A stretch of DNA of 25,220 nt from positions 3,442 through 28,661 of the forward strand of contig DETM01000018.1 in NCBI GenBank assembly GCA_002361655.1. Direction: 5' to 3'. The notes beneath the pieces are model-generated. The model saw only the letters and a list, made by a program, of their open reading frames with translations. It searched no databases and was not told where the DNA came from. Both the position numbers and the translations under genes were made by a program. Each line of letters begins with the position of its first letter. Position 1 is the stretch's first letter. Source of the DNA: Prevotella sp. UBA3288. GTDB lineage: Bacteria > Bacteroidota > Bacteroidia > Bacteroidales > Bacteroidaceae. Shown here in pieces: positions 7,755-14,586 of the stretch.

Positions 7755-8409
7755 TCTCCGGTCCCATGTTGCAGAGCAGGTCGAGGATGCTCAGGTTGGG
7801 CAGGAAACCGTGTTTCTGCCGGTAGACCTGATAGTAGGGGCGCGGCTGGAAATCGGGGTCGGGCTGTGGATGCTTGGGGGTGATGACATTGCGCAAGTCG
7901 TCAATGCCCACGGGTGTTTTGACATATTCATCGGTATAAGCGATGTCGGGATGTATGTCGAGCAGTTCGCACATCTTCCGGCAGATGGCGTCGTTGTAGT
8001 CGATGAGGCGCTCCCAGCGGTGGTCGGTGAAAAAGGGCCGCAGGTCGTCCTCGTAGTATTCGAAGAAGGGCGACTCGCCATAGGCCGACTGTATGGCTTG
8101 CCAATGCAGATGGCGCCAGTTGCCGTGGTCGGAGATGAGGGGGGTAGGGGGGAGGAGGGTTGAAGGTTCTCGCTTGGGCGAGCGTCCCGTTGGGCCGAGC
8201 AGAGGGGTGAGGGTTGAAGGCAGAGGTGTGTGGTTGACGGGCACGGTGAGAGACTGCACCCCCTGTGTGGTGGCAATAAGACAGCGGTTGCGGTAGGTCT
8301 GTTTGGGGAAGGTCTCGTGTTGCTCTATCAGGATGTGGTTGTAGCGATAGAGTTTCTGGTACCACTGTATGGGACCGAAGTAGGTGGTGGAGAGCAGACA
8401 CGAGGGCAT
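7738..8409 (-). CDS. WbqC-family protein with an in-frame repeat insertion
   Basis: This 223-residue protein begins MPSCLLSTTYFGPIQWYQKL, the WbqC N-terminal signature. It continues with LIEQHETFPKQTYRNRC, LTVPV, the conserved ISDHGNWRHLHWQAI block (92-106) and FFEYYEDDLRPFF. WbqC-like proteins are linked to surface polysaccharide or glycolipid sugar modification; the reaction is not established. Between LTVPV and ISDHGNW relatives normally have a short loop. Here a Pro-rich segment of about 30 residues (61-91) contains PSTL twice, 18 residues apart, produced by a 54-bp in-frame duplication or insertion (see 8155-8220). The gene is last in the dapB-lepB block. A heptamer array fills the 32 bases between the preceding stop and its ATG. 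Confidence 0.85.
   Translation of the reverse strand: MPSCLLSTTYFGPIQWYQKLYRYNHILIEQHETFPKQTYRNRCLIATTQGVQSLTVPVNHTPLPSTLTPLLGPTGRSPKREPSTLLPPTPLISDHGNWRHLHWQAIQSAYGESPFFEYYEDDLRPFFTDHRWERLIDYNDAICRKMCELLDIHPDIAYTDEYVKTPVGIDDLRNVITPKHPQPDPDFQPRPYYQVYRQKHGFLPNLSILDLLCNMGPESVYYL
8155..8220. repeat. In-frame palindromic insertion with 12-bp direct repeats inside the WbqC-family gene
   Basis: GAGGGTTGAAGG occurs at 8155-8166 and 8209-8220, exactly 54 bases apart. The 42 bases between them hold a small hairpin (CTCGC 8169-8173, GCGAG 8178-8182) and two similar 12-mers (8172-8183, 8189-8200; 9 of 12 identical). 54 is a multiple of three, so the frame is preserved. Confidence 0.7.
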
Positions 8410-8440
8410 GGGAATTGGGAATTGGGAATTGGGAATTCCC
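8410..8440. repeat. Heptamer tandem array AATTGGG
   Basis: GGGAATT is repeated four times without error (8410-8437) and ends in CCC, so the last ten bases form the palindrome GGGAATTCCC. With one extra base it is the whole spacer between the degenerate signal peptidase stop (8442-8444) and the WbqC-family ATG (8409), so it contains or replaces that gene's ribosome-binding region. Confidence 0.9.
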
Positions 8441-8441
8441 G

Positions 8442-8987
8442 TCAGATGGGAAGGAGGAAGCGGTCGGAGCGCCAGCCGTTCCAGAGGGGAGACGACGGGG
8501 TGTGGTTGTAAACAACCATTACGACGCGTCCGATGATGTGCTCTTCGGCAATGAAGCCAAGGGTGCGCGAGTCGATGGGGTTGTCGGGATTGACGGTTTC
8601 CAGCCAGTAGTAGTCAGCCTCGGCACAGTTGTCCAGACAGGGCACTACGGTGGCCTGTCCGTCGATGGTCAGAGTGTCGCCGGGCAATGCCCGGCAGCGG
8701 CAGATGAAGATCTGGCGGTTGGTGGAGTCGATGGGATTTTCGAAAGCCACGAGGTCGCCTTTCTTTACGGGCTGCTTGCCGATGCGCCCATAGTTGAAGA
8801 TGTTCTGCGCCCCGCCGACCCGCAGGCCGTAACTCCAGCGGTTGACCAGCACGCGGTCGCCGGCCGACAGTGCCGGCGACAGTCCGTCGCCCTCGATGGT
8901 GAACAGGGTGACGCCCACGGCTCTGACAACCATCATGATGATGATGGTTGTCAGTAGTGCAAGTAGGAAATGGGCGGTCTTCTTCAT
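8442..8987 (-). CDS. Signal peptidase I-like protein lacking both catalytic residues (S26 pseudoenzyme)
   Basis: This 181-residue protein has one N-terminal membrane anchor (about 5-28) and then the S26 landmarks in order: SAGDRVLVNRWSYG (41-54), GDLVAFENP (78-85) and ALPGDTLTI (100-108). The DSR (139-141) and GFIAEEHIIGR of box E follow. Aligned by distance to the GD pair, the nucleophile serine (Ser90 in E. coli LepB, Ser99 in the neighbouring LepB) is Gly35. Aligned to LPGD, the general-base lysine (Lys261 in the neighbour) is Cys96. The fold seems kept but Ser/Lys chemistry should be impossible. It follows the intact lepB after a 101-base repeat-containing spacer. It may be a regulatory or substrate-holding partner of LepB, or a decaying paralogue; the intact frame argues against simple decay. 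Confidence 0.85.
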   Translation of the reverse strand: MKKTAHFLLALLTTIIIMMVVRAVGVTLFTIEGDGLSPALSAGDRVLVNRWSYGLRVGGAQNIFNYGRIGKQPVKKGDLVAFENPIDSTNRQIFICRCRALPGDTLTIDGQATVVPCLDNCAEADYYWLETVNPDNPIDSRTLGFIAEEHIIGRVVMVVYNHTPSSPLWNGWRSDRFLLPI

Positions 8988-9015
8988 TGGCGGTTATGCT
9001 TGATGCGATGGTATC

Positions 9016-9083
9016 GCAACAGACGTAACTAATGTTACAGGCGTTACTGTGGTGCAACAGACGTTACTGTGATGCAACAGACG
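9016..9083. repeat. 20-bp tandem repeat in the lepB / lepB-like spacer
   Basis: Two adjacent 20-base units (9042-9061 and 9062-9081) differ at one base. The 10-mer GCAACAGACG occurs three times (9016, 9054, 9074). The array lies in the 101-base spacer between the two signal peptidase genes; no promoter box is seen there. Confidence 0.8.
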
Positions 9084-9088
9084 GAACG

Positions 9089-10645
9089 CTATTTGATGTT
9101 GTCTACGAGGTTGAACAGGCGTCCCCAGCGGATGCCTCCACCGAAGAGACTGCGGTCGGGGTCGCTGGACCACCAGATGAAGATGGGCTTGCCCACGATG
9201 TGGTCTTCGGGCACGAAGCCCCAGTAGCGCGAGTCGGCAGAGTTATGACGGTTGTCGCCCATCATCCAGTAGTAGTCTAACTTGAAGGTATAGGTGTCGG
9301 TCTGTTTTCCATTGATGAAGAAACGGCCGTCGTGCACCTCCAGTTGGTTTTTCTCGTAGGCCCTGATGCAGCGTTCGTAGATGGCGATGTTGTCCATGGT
9401 CAGATGGATGCTCTCGCCCTTCTTGGGAATCCAGACGGGACCGTAGTTGTCGCGTGTCCAGTGGCTGTTCATGTTGAGCGGGTAGACGGTGCCCGACTCG
9501 ATGTCGCGGTCGGTGACGACGCGGTAGTCGCTGATATAGCCGCGGCTCTTCAGTTCCCGGGCGGCATGGGCTGTGAGCGGCATATAGCCGTCGTAGTCGC
9601 TGAGCACGGCGGGATTGAGCACACTGCCCACGGCGGTGTCGTAGTTTTTCAGGCGCTTCAGACTCTCCACATCCTCGATGGAGATACCCAGTTCCTTTCG
9701 CAGGTCGTCCATATCCTCAGCGAGCAGCCCCAGCGCCGACATGTTGTTGAACTTCACGAAGTAGGTGTACTGCACCTGCTCCGGTTCTTTGTTGGCTACA
9801 CCATTTATATATATAATATGGTCTTTGATCTGCAGCGTGTCGCCTGGCAGACCGACACAGCGCTTCACGTAGTTCTCGCGACGGTCGGTAGGACGTGTGC
9901 CCACCTCGCCGATGGGGTTGTAGCCGTTGAAGGAGAAGTTGGGGTTCTGCTTCAGATAGTCGGCTCCCATCCGCTGGATGGTGGTCAGCCGCTCGTACTG
10001 CTGTTGCAGCGGCAGTGAGTCGATGGGCTGTGCGTTGGGTACCATCTGCTGATAGATGCTCTTGCCCACCTCTTGGCAGATGTTGTAGTATTCGGTCTGA
10101 TAGGGCTGGTTGACGAAGATGGTGTCGCCGGCAGGATAGTTGAATACAACGATATCGTTGCGCTCCACCTTGCCGAAGCCTTTCACCCGACGGTATTCCC
10201 AGTGCGGCCACTCGATGTATGACTTTATCTCGCCGAAGGGCAGCGTGTGTTGGGTCAGGGGCACGGTGAGCGGTGTCTCGGGGATGCGGGGACCGTAACT
10301 GACCTTGCTCACGAAGAGATAGTCGCCGGTGAGCAGGCTCTTCTCGAGCGACGACGAGGGTATGACGTAGTTCTGGAAGAAGAACTGGTTGATGAAGTAG
10401 ACGGCCACCAGTGCGAAGACGATGGCGTCGACCCACGACATCACCATGCGGGTGGGGCCTTCGGCGTCCTGCCACCACTTCCAGTTGATCTTTTTCGAGA
10501 TATAGGCGTCGTAGATGAAAGGCACCACGATGAGGCCCAGCCACGACTTGACCCAGATAAGGAAGAGCAGATAGAGCACGAGTACGATGATGAACTTGGC
10601 CCACTGCAACTTCTTGTTTGGCTGTTTCTTTTCTTTTCTTTTCAT
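9089..10645 (-). CDS. lepB: Signal peptidase I (long Bacteroidetes type)
   Basis: This 518-residue membrane protease removes signal peptides from exported proteins. Hydrophobic segments lie near 16-45 and 70-92. The nucleophile is Ser99 in VIPSSSLEKSLLTGD, and the general base is Lys261 in NYVKRCVGLPGDTLQ. Box E is MMGDNRHNSADSRYWGFVPEDHIVGK (461-486). The protein is longer than E. coli LepB (324) because of large insertions: between boxes B and D (about 120-255), and between the LPGD box and box E (about 285-455). Long LepB forms are usual in this phylum. It follows dapB across a 9-bp repeat array and precedes the degenerate paralogue, probably all one transcript from the dapB promoter. Confidence 0.95.
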   Translation of the reverse strand: MKRKEKKQPNKKLQWAKFIIVLVLYLLFLIWVKSWLGLIVVPFIYDAYISKKINWKWWQDAEGPTRMVMSWVDAIVFALVAVYFINQFFFQNYVIPSSSLEKSLLTGDYLFVSKVSYGPRIPETPLTVPLTQHTLPFGEIKSYIEWPHWEYRRVKGFGKVERNDIVVFNYPAGDTIFVNQPYQTEYYNICQEVGKSIYQQMVPNAQPIDSLPLQQQYERLTTIQRMGADYLKQNPNFSFNGYNPIGEVGTRPTDRRENYVKRCVGLPGDTLQIKDHIIYINGVANKEPEQVQYTYFVKFNNMSALGLLAEDMDDLRKELGISIEDVESLKRLKNYDTAVGSVLNPAVLSDYDGYMPLTAHAARELKSRGYISDYRVVTDRDIESGTVYPLNMNSHWTRDNYGPVWIPKKGESIHLTMDNIAIYERCIRAYEKNQLEVHDGRFFINGKQTDTYTFKLDYYWMMGDNRHNSADSRYWGFVPEDHIVGKPIFIWWSSDPDRSLFGGGIRWGRLFNLVDNIK

Positions 10646-10670
10646 GATGGGATTTGGTTTTTCCGGGGGG

Positions 10671-10751
10671 CCGGATATTCCGGATATTCCGGATATTCCG
10701 GATATTCCGGTCTTTCCGGATATTCCGGATATTCCGGTCTTTCCGGATTTT
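10671..10751. repeat. 9-bp tandem array (CCGGATATT), nine units
   Basis: Nine contiguous 9-base units fill the spacer up to the dapB stop. The order is four CCGGATATT, one CCGGTCTTT, two CCGGATATT, one CCGGTCTTT, one CCGGATTTT. The mixed order suggests repeat-unit slippage or duplication, so copy number probably varies between strains. Confidence 0.95.
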
Positions 10752-11465
10752 CTAGAACTTAAACATATCGCTGATGGTCAGCAGGCCGTGGTGCTCCTTG
10801 GTGTATTCGGCAGCCAGCACGGCACCGAGGGCAAAGCCTCGACGCGAATGGGCATCGTGGGTGATGGTGATGATGTCGGCATCGCTGTCGTAGCGGATGG
10901 TGTGGATGCCGGGCACCTCGCCGCGACGGATATGGTCCACACGCAGCAGTTTGGCATCGGTGGTGTCCTCGGCCCAAGCCTGCTTGCGGTCCAGACGCTC
11001 GACAATCTCCTCGGCCAGCGTGATGGCGGTGCCGCTGGGGTGGTCGAGTTTATGCACATGGTGCGTCTCTTCCATCTCTACATCGTACTGCGGGAATTGG
11101 TTCATGATGTTGGCCAGGTAGCGGTTGACGGCCGAGAAGATGGCCACGCCGATAGAGAAGTTGGAAGCCCAGAAGAGCGTCTGCCCGTTCTGGCAAGCCT
11201 GCCTCACGTCGTCGCCGTGCTCCTTCATCCAGCCCGTTGATCCGCTGACCACCTTGACGCCCTTGGCCCACGCTTTCAGGTAGTTGCCATAGGCAGCCGT
11301 GGGACTGGTGAACTCGATGGCGACGTCGGCTGATGCAAAAGCCTCGCTGTCGAAGTCCTGCTGGTTGTCAATGTCGATAATACTCACAATCTCATGGCCA
11401 CGGCTCAAGGCTATCTCTTCTATCATCTTGCCCATCTTGCCATAGCCGATTAATGCTATTTTCAT
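10752..11465 (-). CDS. dapB: 4-hydroxy-tetrahydrodipicolinate reductase
   Basis: This 237-residue cytoplasmic enzyme carries out the NAD(P)H-dependent reduction in the lysine/diaminopimelate pathway, supplying precursors for peptidoglycan and lysine. The nucleotide-binding GYGKMG is at 7-12. FTSPTA (52-57) and SGSTGW (74-79) follow. The signature E-THHVHKLDHPSGTA carries the catalytic His135 and Lys139 (spacing as His159/Lys163 in E. coli). It is shorter than the E. coli enzyme (273), which is common in Bacteroidetes. It is the first gene of the block with lepB, and a perfect 16-bp palindrome lies directly before its ATG. Confidence 0.96.
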   Translation of the reverse strand: MKIALIGYGKMGKMIEEIALSRGHEIVSIIDIDNQQDFDSEAFASADVAIEFTSPTAAYGNYLKAWAKGVKVVSGSTGWMKEHGDDVRQACQNGQTLFWASNFSIGVAIFSAVNRYLANIMNQFPQYDVEMEETHHVHKLDHPSGTAITLAEEIVERLDRKQAWAEDTTDAKLLRVDHIRRGEVPGIHTIRYDSDADIITITHDAHSRRGFALGAVLAAEYTKEHHGLLTISDMFKF

Positions 11466-11466
11466 G

Positions 11467-11482
11467 TTTAATTCGAATTAAA
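11467..11482. promoter_or_regulatory. Perfect 16-bp palindrome in the dapB leader
   Basis: TTTAATTCGAATTAAA is exactly self-complementary and begins one base upstream of the dapB ATG. It lies between the -7 box and the start codon, so it could be an operator or form a leader hairpin over the translation start. Confidence 0.45.
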
Positions 11483-11491
11483 TTGCGGGTG

Positions 11492-11499
11492 CAAAGGTA
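11492..11499 (-). promoter_or_regulatory. -7 box of the dapB-lepB promoter
   Basis: TACCTTTG on the minus strand matches TAnnTTTG, 26 bases before the dapB ATG. No TTTG lies at the expected -33 spot; a heptamer array (11508-11542) occupies it instead. Confidence 0.6.
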
Positions 11500-11507
11500 A
11501 TAAGAAT

Positions 11508-11542
11508 TATTGAGAATTGAGAATCGAGAATTGAGAATTATG
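11508..11542. repeat. Heptamer tandem array AATTGAG
   Basis: Five 7-base units on the plus strand: TATTGAG, AATTGAG, AATCGAG, AATTGAG, AATTATG. It lies between the divergent dapB and rnr promoters and covers the -33 region of dapB. Confidence 0.85.
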
Positions 11543-11596
11543 ATGAGGCAAGGCGTTAAAGGGAGTTAAAGGGGAATAATTATGAAAAAAAAAGTG

Positions 11597-11604
11597 TATC
11601 TTTG
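11597..11604 (+). promoter_or_regulatory. -7 box of the rnr promoter
   Basis: TATCTTTG matches TAnnTTTG. Transcription from here would begin near 11611, so the in-frame ATG at 11582 would lie upstream of the transcript and cannot be the start of rnr. Confidence 0.6.
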
Positions 11605-11635
11605 TAGCATATTAATGATTAATAACCGAATGATT

Positions 11636-13813
11636 ATGGGAAATAGTAAAGGAGGCAAACGCATGTCGAAGCGTGATGTGGCCAACAGCGTGCAAGCCCT
11701 GTTTCAGGCTCATCCCGGTGAGACACTCAGTTTCAAACAGATATTCAAAGCCCTGAAGTTGAACACCCATCCCGCCAAGATGCTGGCCATCGACGTGATG
11801 GAGGAGATGGCTTGGGACGACTATCTGAGCAAGGTGTCGGACAACAGTTACAAACTGAACCTGAAGACCCAGGTGCAGGAGGGCACCTTCATCCGCAAGG
11901 CCAACGGCAAGAACTCGTTTCTGCCCGACGACGGCGGCAAGCCGGTGTTCGTGGCCGAGCGCAACTCGATGTTCGCCCTCAACGGCGACCGTGTTAGGGT
12001 GGCCTTCATGGCCCGTCGGCAGAACCATATCAAGGAGGCTCTGGTGACGGAGATTCTGGAGCGTAAGCACGACCAGGCCGTGGGCATTCTGCAGGTGGAG
12101 AAGGACTATGCCTTTCTGAATACCGAGGGTAACATCTTCGTGCACGACATCCTGATACCGAAGAAGAAACTGAAGGGCGGCAAGACGGGCGAAAAGGCCG
12201 TGGTGAAGATCACGCAGTGGCCGTCGGCCGAATCGAAGAATATCGTCGGCGAGGTGGTCGACGTGCTGGGCAAGCAGGGCGACAATACCGTGGAGATGCA
12301 TGCCATCCTGGCGCAGTACGGGCTGCCTTACAAGTATCCGCAGCGTGTGGAGGAGGCCGCCAATAAGATTTCGGGGGAGATCTCTCAGGAGGAGATTGCC
12401 CGCCGCGAGGATTTCCGCGAAGTGCTCACCTTCACCATCGACCCCAAGGATGCCAAGGACTTCGACGATGCACTGAGCATCCGCGAAATAGTGAACGGTA
12501 AATCGGCAAAGAGTAAATTATATGAGGTAGGTGTACATATTGCCGATGTGAGCCACTACGTCACTGAGGGTTCGGTCATCGACCGTGAGGCCGAGCAGCG
12601 TGCCACGAGTGTCTATCTGGTCGACCGCACTATCCCCATGTTGCCGGAACGGCTGTGCAACTACATCTGTTCGCTCCGGCCTGATGAGGAGAAACTGTGC
12701 TACAGCGTCATCTTCATACTCGACGACGAGGCTAATATCAAAGACTGGCATCTGGCTCATACCGTCATTCGCAGCAACCGCCGCTATGCCTACGAGGAGG
12801 TGCAGGAGATACTTGAGGCAGGGAAGTCTGGAAAGTCTGCCCCCTATGCTGATGAACTGCTAATGCTCGACAAGATGGCCAAGGCGTTGCGTGAACGCCG
12901 CTTTAAGAACGGTGCCGTACGCTTCGACCGCGAGGAACTGCACTTCGACATCGACGCCGATGGCAAGCCGACACGTTGCTACTTCAAGAAGTCGACCGAT
13001 GCCACCCGACTCATCGAGGAGTTCATGCTGCTAGCCAACCGCACCGTGGCTGAGTTTATAGGAAAAGCCGGACATTCCGGAAATGCCACCAAGGGTAAGA
13101 CTTTCGTCTACCGCATCCACGACCAGCCGGACCCGCAGAAACTGGAGAACCTGCGCACCGCCCTCGCACCCTTCGGTTATAAGGTGAAGACCAGCGGCAC
13201 CCGCGGGGCCATCTCGAAAAGCCTCAACGGACTGATGGAGTCGGCACAGGGACAGCGGGAACAGAAACTGGTGGAGACGCTGGCCCTGCGCTCGATGATG
13301 AAAGCGAAATATTCGACCCACAACATCGGACACTACGGACTGGCCTTCGACTACTACACCCACTTCACCTCGCCCATCCGCCGCTATCCCGACACGATGG
13401 TGCACCGTCTGCTGACGCGTTATCAGCAAGGCGGACGCTCCGTCAATCAGGAGCACTACGAGGAACTCTGCGAACACTGCAGCGAGATGGAGCAGACGGC
13501 CCAGAACGCCGAGCGCGACTCGATCAAGTATAAGATGGTGGAGTTCATGGCCGACAAGGTGGGCCAGGAGTTCGATGCCCATATCAGTGGCGTGCAGAGT
13601 TACGGCATCTACTGTGAGATTGACGAGAACCACTGTGAGGGTCTGGTGGGTATGCACGACCTCGACGGCGACTACTATGAGTTCGACGAGCGTAACTACT
13701 GTCTCGTGGGCCGTCGTCATCACCGGAAATACCAACTTGGCGACGCTGTGCGTATCAAGGTGGCCCGTGCCAATATAGAAAAGCGCCAACTGGACTTCGT
13801 CCTGGCCGACTGA
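11636..13813 (+). CDS. rnr: Ribonuclease R
   Basis: This 725-residue 3'-to-5' exoribonuclease degrades structured RNA. Order of domains: a lysine-rich N-terminus and winged-helix-like region (about 10-75); two cold-shock domains (about 80-225); the RNB catalytic domain with DPKDAKDFDDALSI (269-282, metal-binding aspartates); the conserved HYGLAFDYYTHFTSPIRRYPD; and a C-terminal S1 domain. The frame is open back to 11582, but the promoter box at 11597-11604 rules that ATG out. I chose 11636 (MGNSKGGKRMSKRD) because a basic GGKRM lead is usual in relatives. ATG 11663 is the alternative, since it has a strong AAAGGAGG seven bases upstream. Three surface loops contain 9-bp-derived tripeptides (GKS-AKS, GKS-GKS, GKA-GHS-GNA). 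Confidence 0.95.
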   Translation: MGNSKGGKRMSKRDVANSVQALFQAHPGETLSFKQIFKALKLNTHPAKMLAIDVMEEMAWDDYLSKVSDNSYKLNLKTQVQEGTFIRKANGKNSFLPDDGGKPVFVAERNSMFALNGDRVRVAFMARRQNHIKEALVTEILERKHDQAVGILQVEKDYAFLNTEGNIFVHDILIPKKKLKGGKTGEKAVVKITQWPSAESKNIVGEVVDVLGKQGDNTVEMHAILAQYGLPYKYPQRVEEAANKISGEISQEEIARREDFREVLTFTIDPKDAKDFDDALSIREIVNGKSAKSKLYEVGVHIADVSHYVTEGSVIDREAEQRATSVYLVDRTIPMLPERLCNYICSLRPDEEKLCYSVIFILDDEANIKDWHLAHTVIRSNRRYAYEEVQEILEAGKSGKSAPYADELLMLDKMAKALRERRFKNGAVRFDREELHFDIDADGKPTRCYFKKSTDATRLIEEFMLLANRTVAEFIGKAGHSGNATKGKTFVYRIHDQPDPQKLENLRTALAPFGYKVKTSGTRGAISKSLNGLMESAQGQREQKLVETLALRSMMKAKYSTHNIGHYGLAFDYYTHFTSPIRRYPDTMVHRLLTRYQQGGRSVNQEHYEELCEHCSEMEQTAQNAERDSIKYKMVEFMADKVGQEFDAHISGVQSYGIYCEIDENHCEGLVGMHDLDGDYYEFDERNYCLVGRRHHRKYQLGDAVRIKVARANIEKRQLDFVLAD
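11648..11655 (+). promoter_or_regulatory. Shine-Dalgarno-like AAAGGAGG inside the 5' end of rnr
   Basis: It lies seven bases before the in-frame ATG at 11663, the ideal spacing. Bacteroidales genes rarely use strong Shine-Dalgarno sites, so this may mark the true start at 11663, or be an accident of the GGKRM codons. Confidence 0.4.
12821..12838 (+). repeat. Two 9-bp units in rnr coding sequence (GKS-GKS)
   Basis: GGGAAGTCT and GGAAAGTCT, each three codons, follow one another in frame in a loop of the RNB domain. A related pair, GGTAAATCG and GCAAAGAGT (12497-12514), lies 0.3 kb upstream. Confidence 0.6.
13061..13087 (+). repeat. Three 9-bp units in rnr coding sequence (GKA-GHS-GNA)
   Basis: GGAAAAGCC, GGACATTCC and GGAAATGCC are contiguous and in frame. 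They follow the pattern GGA-NNN-NCC, as does the GGATATTCC unit of the array at 10671-10751. Confidence 0.7.
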
Positions 13814-13828
13814 CCACATCCATGGTGA

Positions 13829-13873
13829 TGGCATCCTTGGCGAGCATATCCTTGGCGATGGCATCCTTACAGA
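13829..13873. repeat. 15-bp tandem array between rnr and the TrhA gene
   Basis: Three 15-base units: TGGCATCCTTGGCGA, GCATATCCTTGGCGA, TGGCATCCTTACAGA. They make up most of the 76-base spacer. No promoter box is seen, so the downstream gene may be read through from rnr. Confidence 0.85.
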
Positions 13874-13889
13874 CTGATTATACACGACC

Positions 13890-14549
13890 ATGGCAATCAA
13901 CTATACGAGGAAAGAGGAACTCTGGAACACCTGGACCCATGCCGGCGGGGCGATGATGGCCGCTGCCGTCGGCATCGCCTTCTTCATCGTGGTGCTGCTG
14001 GGCAACTATGACCGCAAGTGGGCAGCCATCGGCGTGGGGCTCTATCTGTTCGGTATGCTTGGCAGTTACCTGGCATCGACCGTCTATCATGCCCTGCGTG
14101 AGGACAACAAGTGGAAAGAGCCGATGCGCAAATGGGACCATGCCGCCATCTACTGGCATATCGCCGGTTCCTACTCGCCCATCACGCTGCTGGCCCTGCG
14201 CAACGACGGATGGTGGGGCTGGTTGCTCTTCACCTTTGTCTGGACCTGTGCCGTCGTCGGGACGGTAATTAGTTTCATCAAACTGAAAGACCACTCCAAT
14301 GTGGAGACGGCCTGTTTTGTCATTATGGGCATGAGTGTGCTGGTGGCCTTCAAGCCGCTGATGGAGACGGTAGAGACCTGGGCCGTCATCATGATTATCC
14401 TTGAGGGGGTCTTTTATATTACGGGTGCCGTCTTTTATTCGTTCAACAAGAAGAAATATATGCACACGGTGTTTCACTTCTGTGTCCTGGCGGGCAGCAT
14501 CTTCCACATCATCGCCGTGTGGGACATCTTGGTAAGGGATATCTTCTAA
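13890..14549 (+). CDS. trhA: TrhA / hemolysin III family membrane protein (PAQR-like)
   Basis: This 219-residue protein has seven predicted membrane helices. Hallmarks: EELWNTWTHAGGA near the N-terminus (helix 1 His), YLASTVYHAL with the paired His further on, KWDHAAIYWHIAGSYSPIT, and HTVFHFCVLAGSIFHIIAVW at the C-terminus. The conserved His and Asp set is that of the metal site proposed for the PAQR/hemolysin III superfamily. Bacterial members influence membrane lipid fluidity; haemolytic activity was reported only for a few and should not be assumed. It lies 76 bases after rnr on the same strand and converges on the ABC ATPase gene. Confidence 0.9.
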   Translation: MAINYTRKEELWNTWTHAGGAMMAAAVGIAFFIVVLLGNYDRKWAAIGVGLYLFGMLGSYLASTVYHALREDNKWKEPMRKWDHAAIYWHIAGSYSPITLLALRNDGWWGWLLFTFVWTCAVVGTVISFIKLKDHSNVETACFVIMGMSVLVAFKPLMETVETWAVIMIILEGVFYITGAVFYSFNKKKYMHTVFHFCVLAGSIFHIIAVWDILVRDIF

Positions 14550-14569
14550 CCCCAAAGGCCCACCCCAAC

Positions 14570-14586
14570 CCCTCCCTAGGGGAGGG
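14570..14586. terminator. Hairpin between convergent trhA and ABC ATPase genes
   Basis: CCCTCCC (14570-14576) and GGGAGGG (14580-14586) form a 7-bp GC stem with loop TAG. It is preceded by a C-rich stretch (14550-14569, AAAGGCCCACCCCAACC) that I recognise as a common dispersed intergenic motif in Prevotella-like genomes, from memory only. T-rich heptamers follow on the plus strand. Confidence 0.6.

Noticed and set aside
10671..10751. CRISPR array
   Set aside because: Units are 9 bases with no spacers and no cas genes nearby.
10587..10762. Plus-strand frame encoding Gly-Tyr-Ser / Ile-Pro-Asp repeats
   Set aside because: It is the 9-bp array read as codons, lies in the dapB-lepB spacer on the opposite strand and has no gene-like start or family similarity.
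13890..14549. Haemolysin toxin
   Set aside because: Hemolysin III is a historical family name; the protein is a seven-helix membrane protein of the TrhA/PAQR type and toxicity cannot be inferred.
14550..14586. Insertion sequence end
   Set aside because: The C-rich hairpin has no transposase or target duplication; it fits a terminator or dispersed intergenic motif better.
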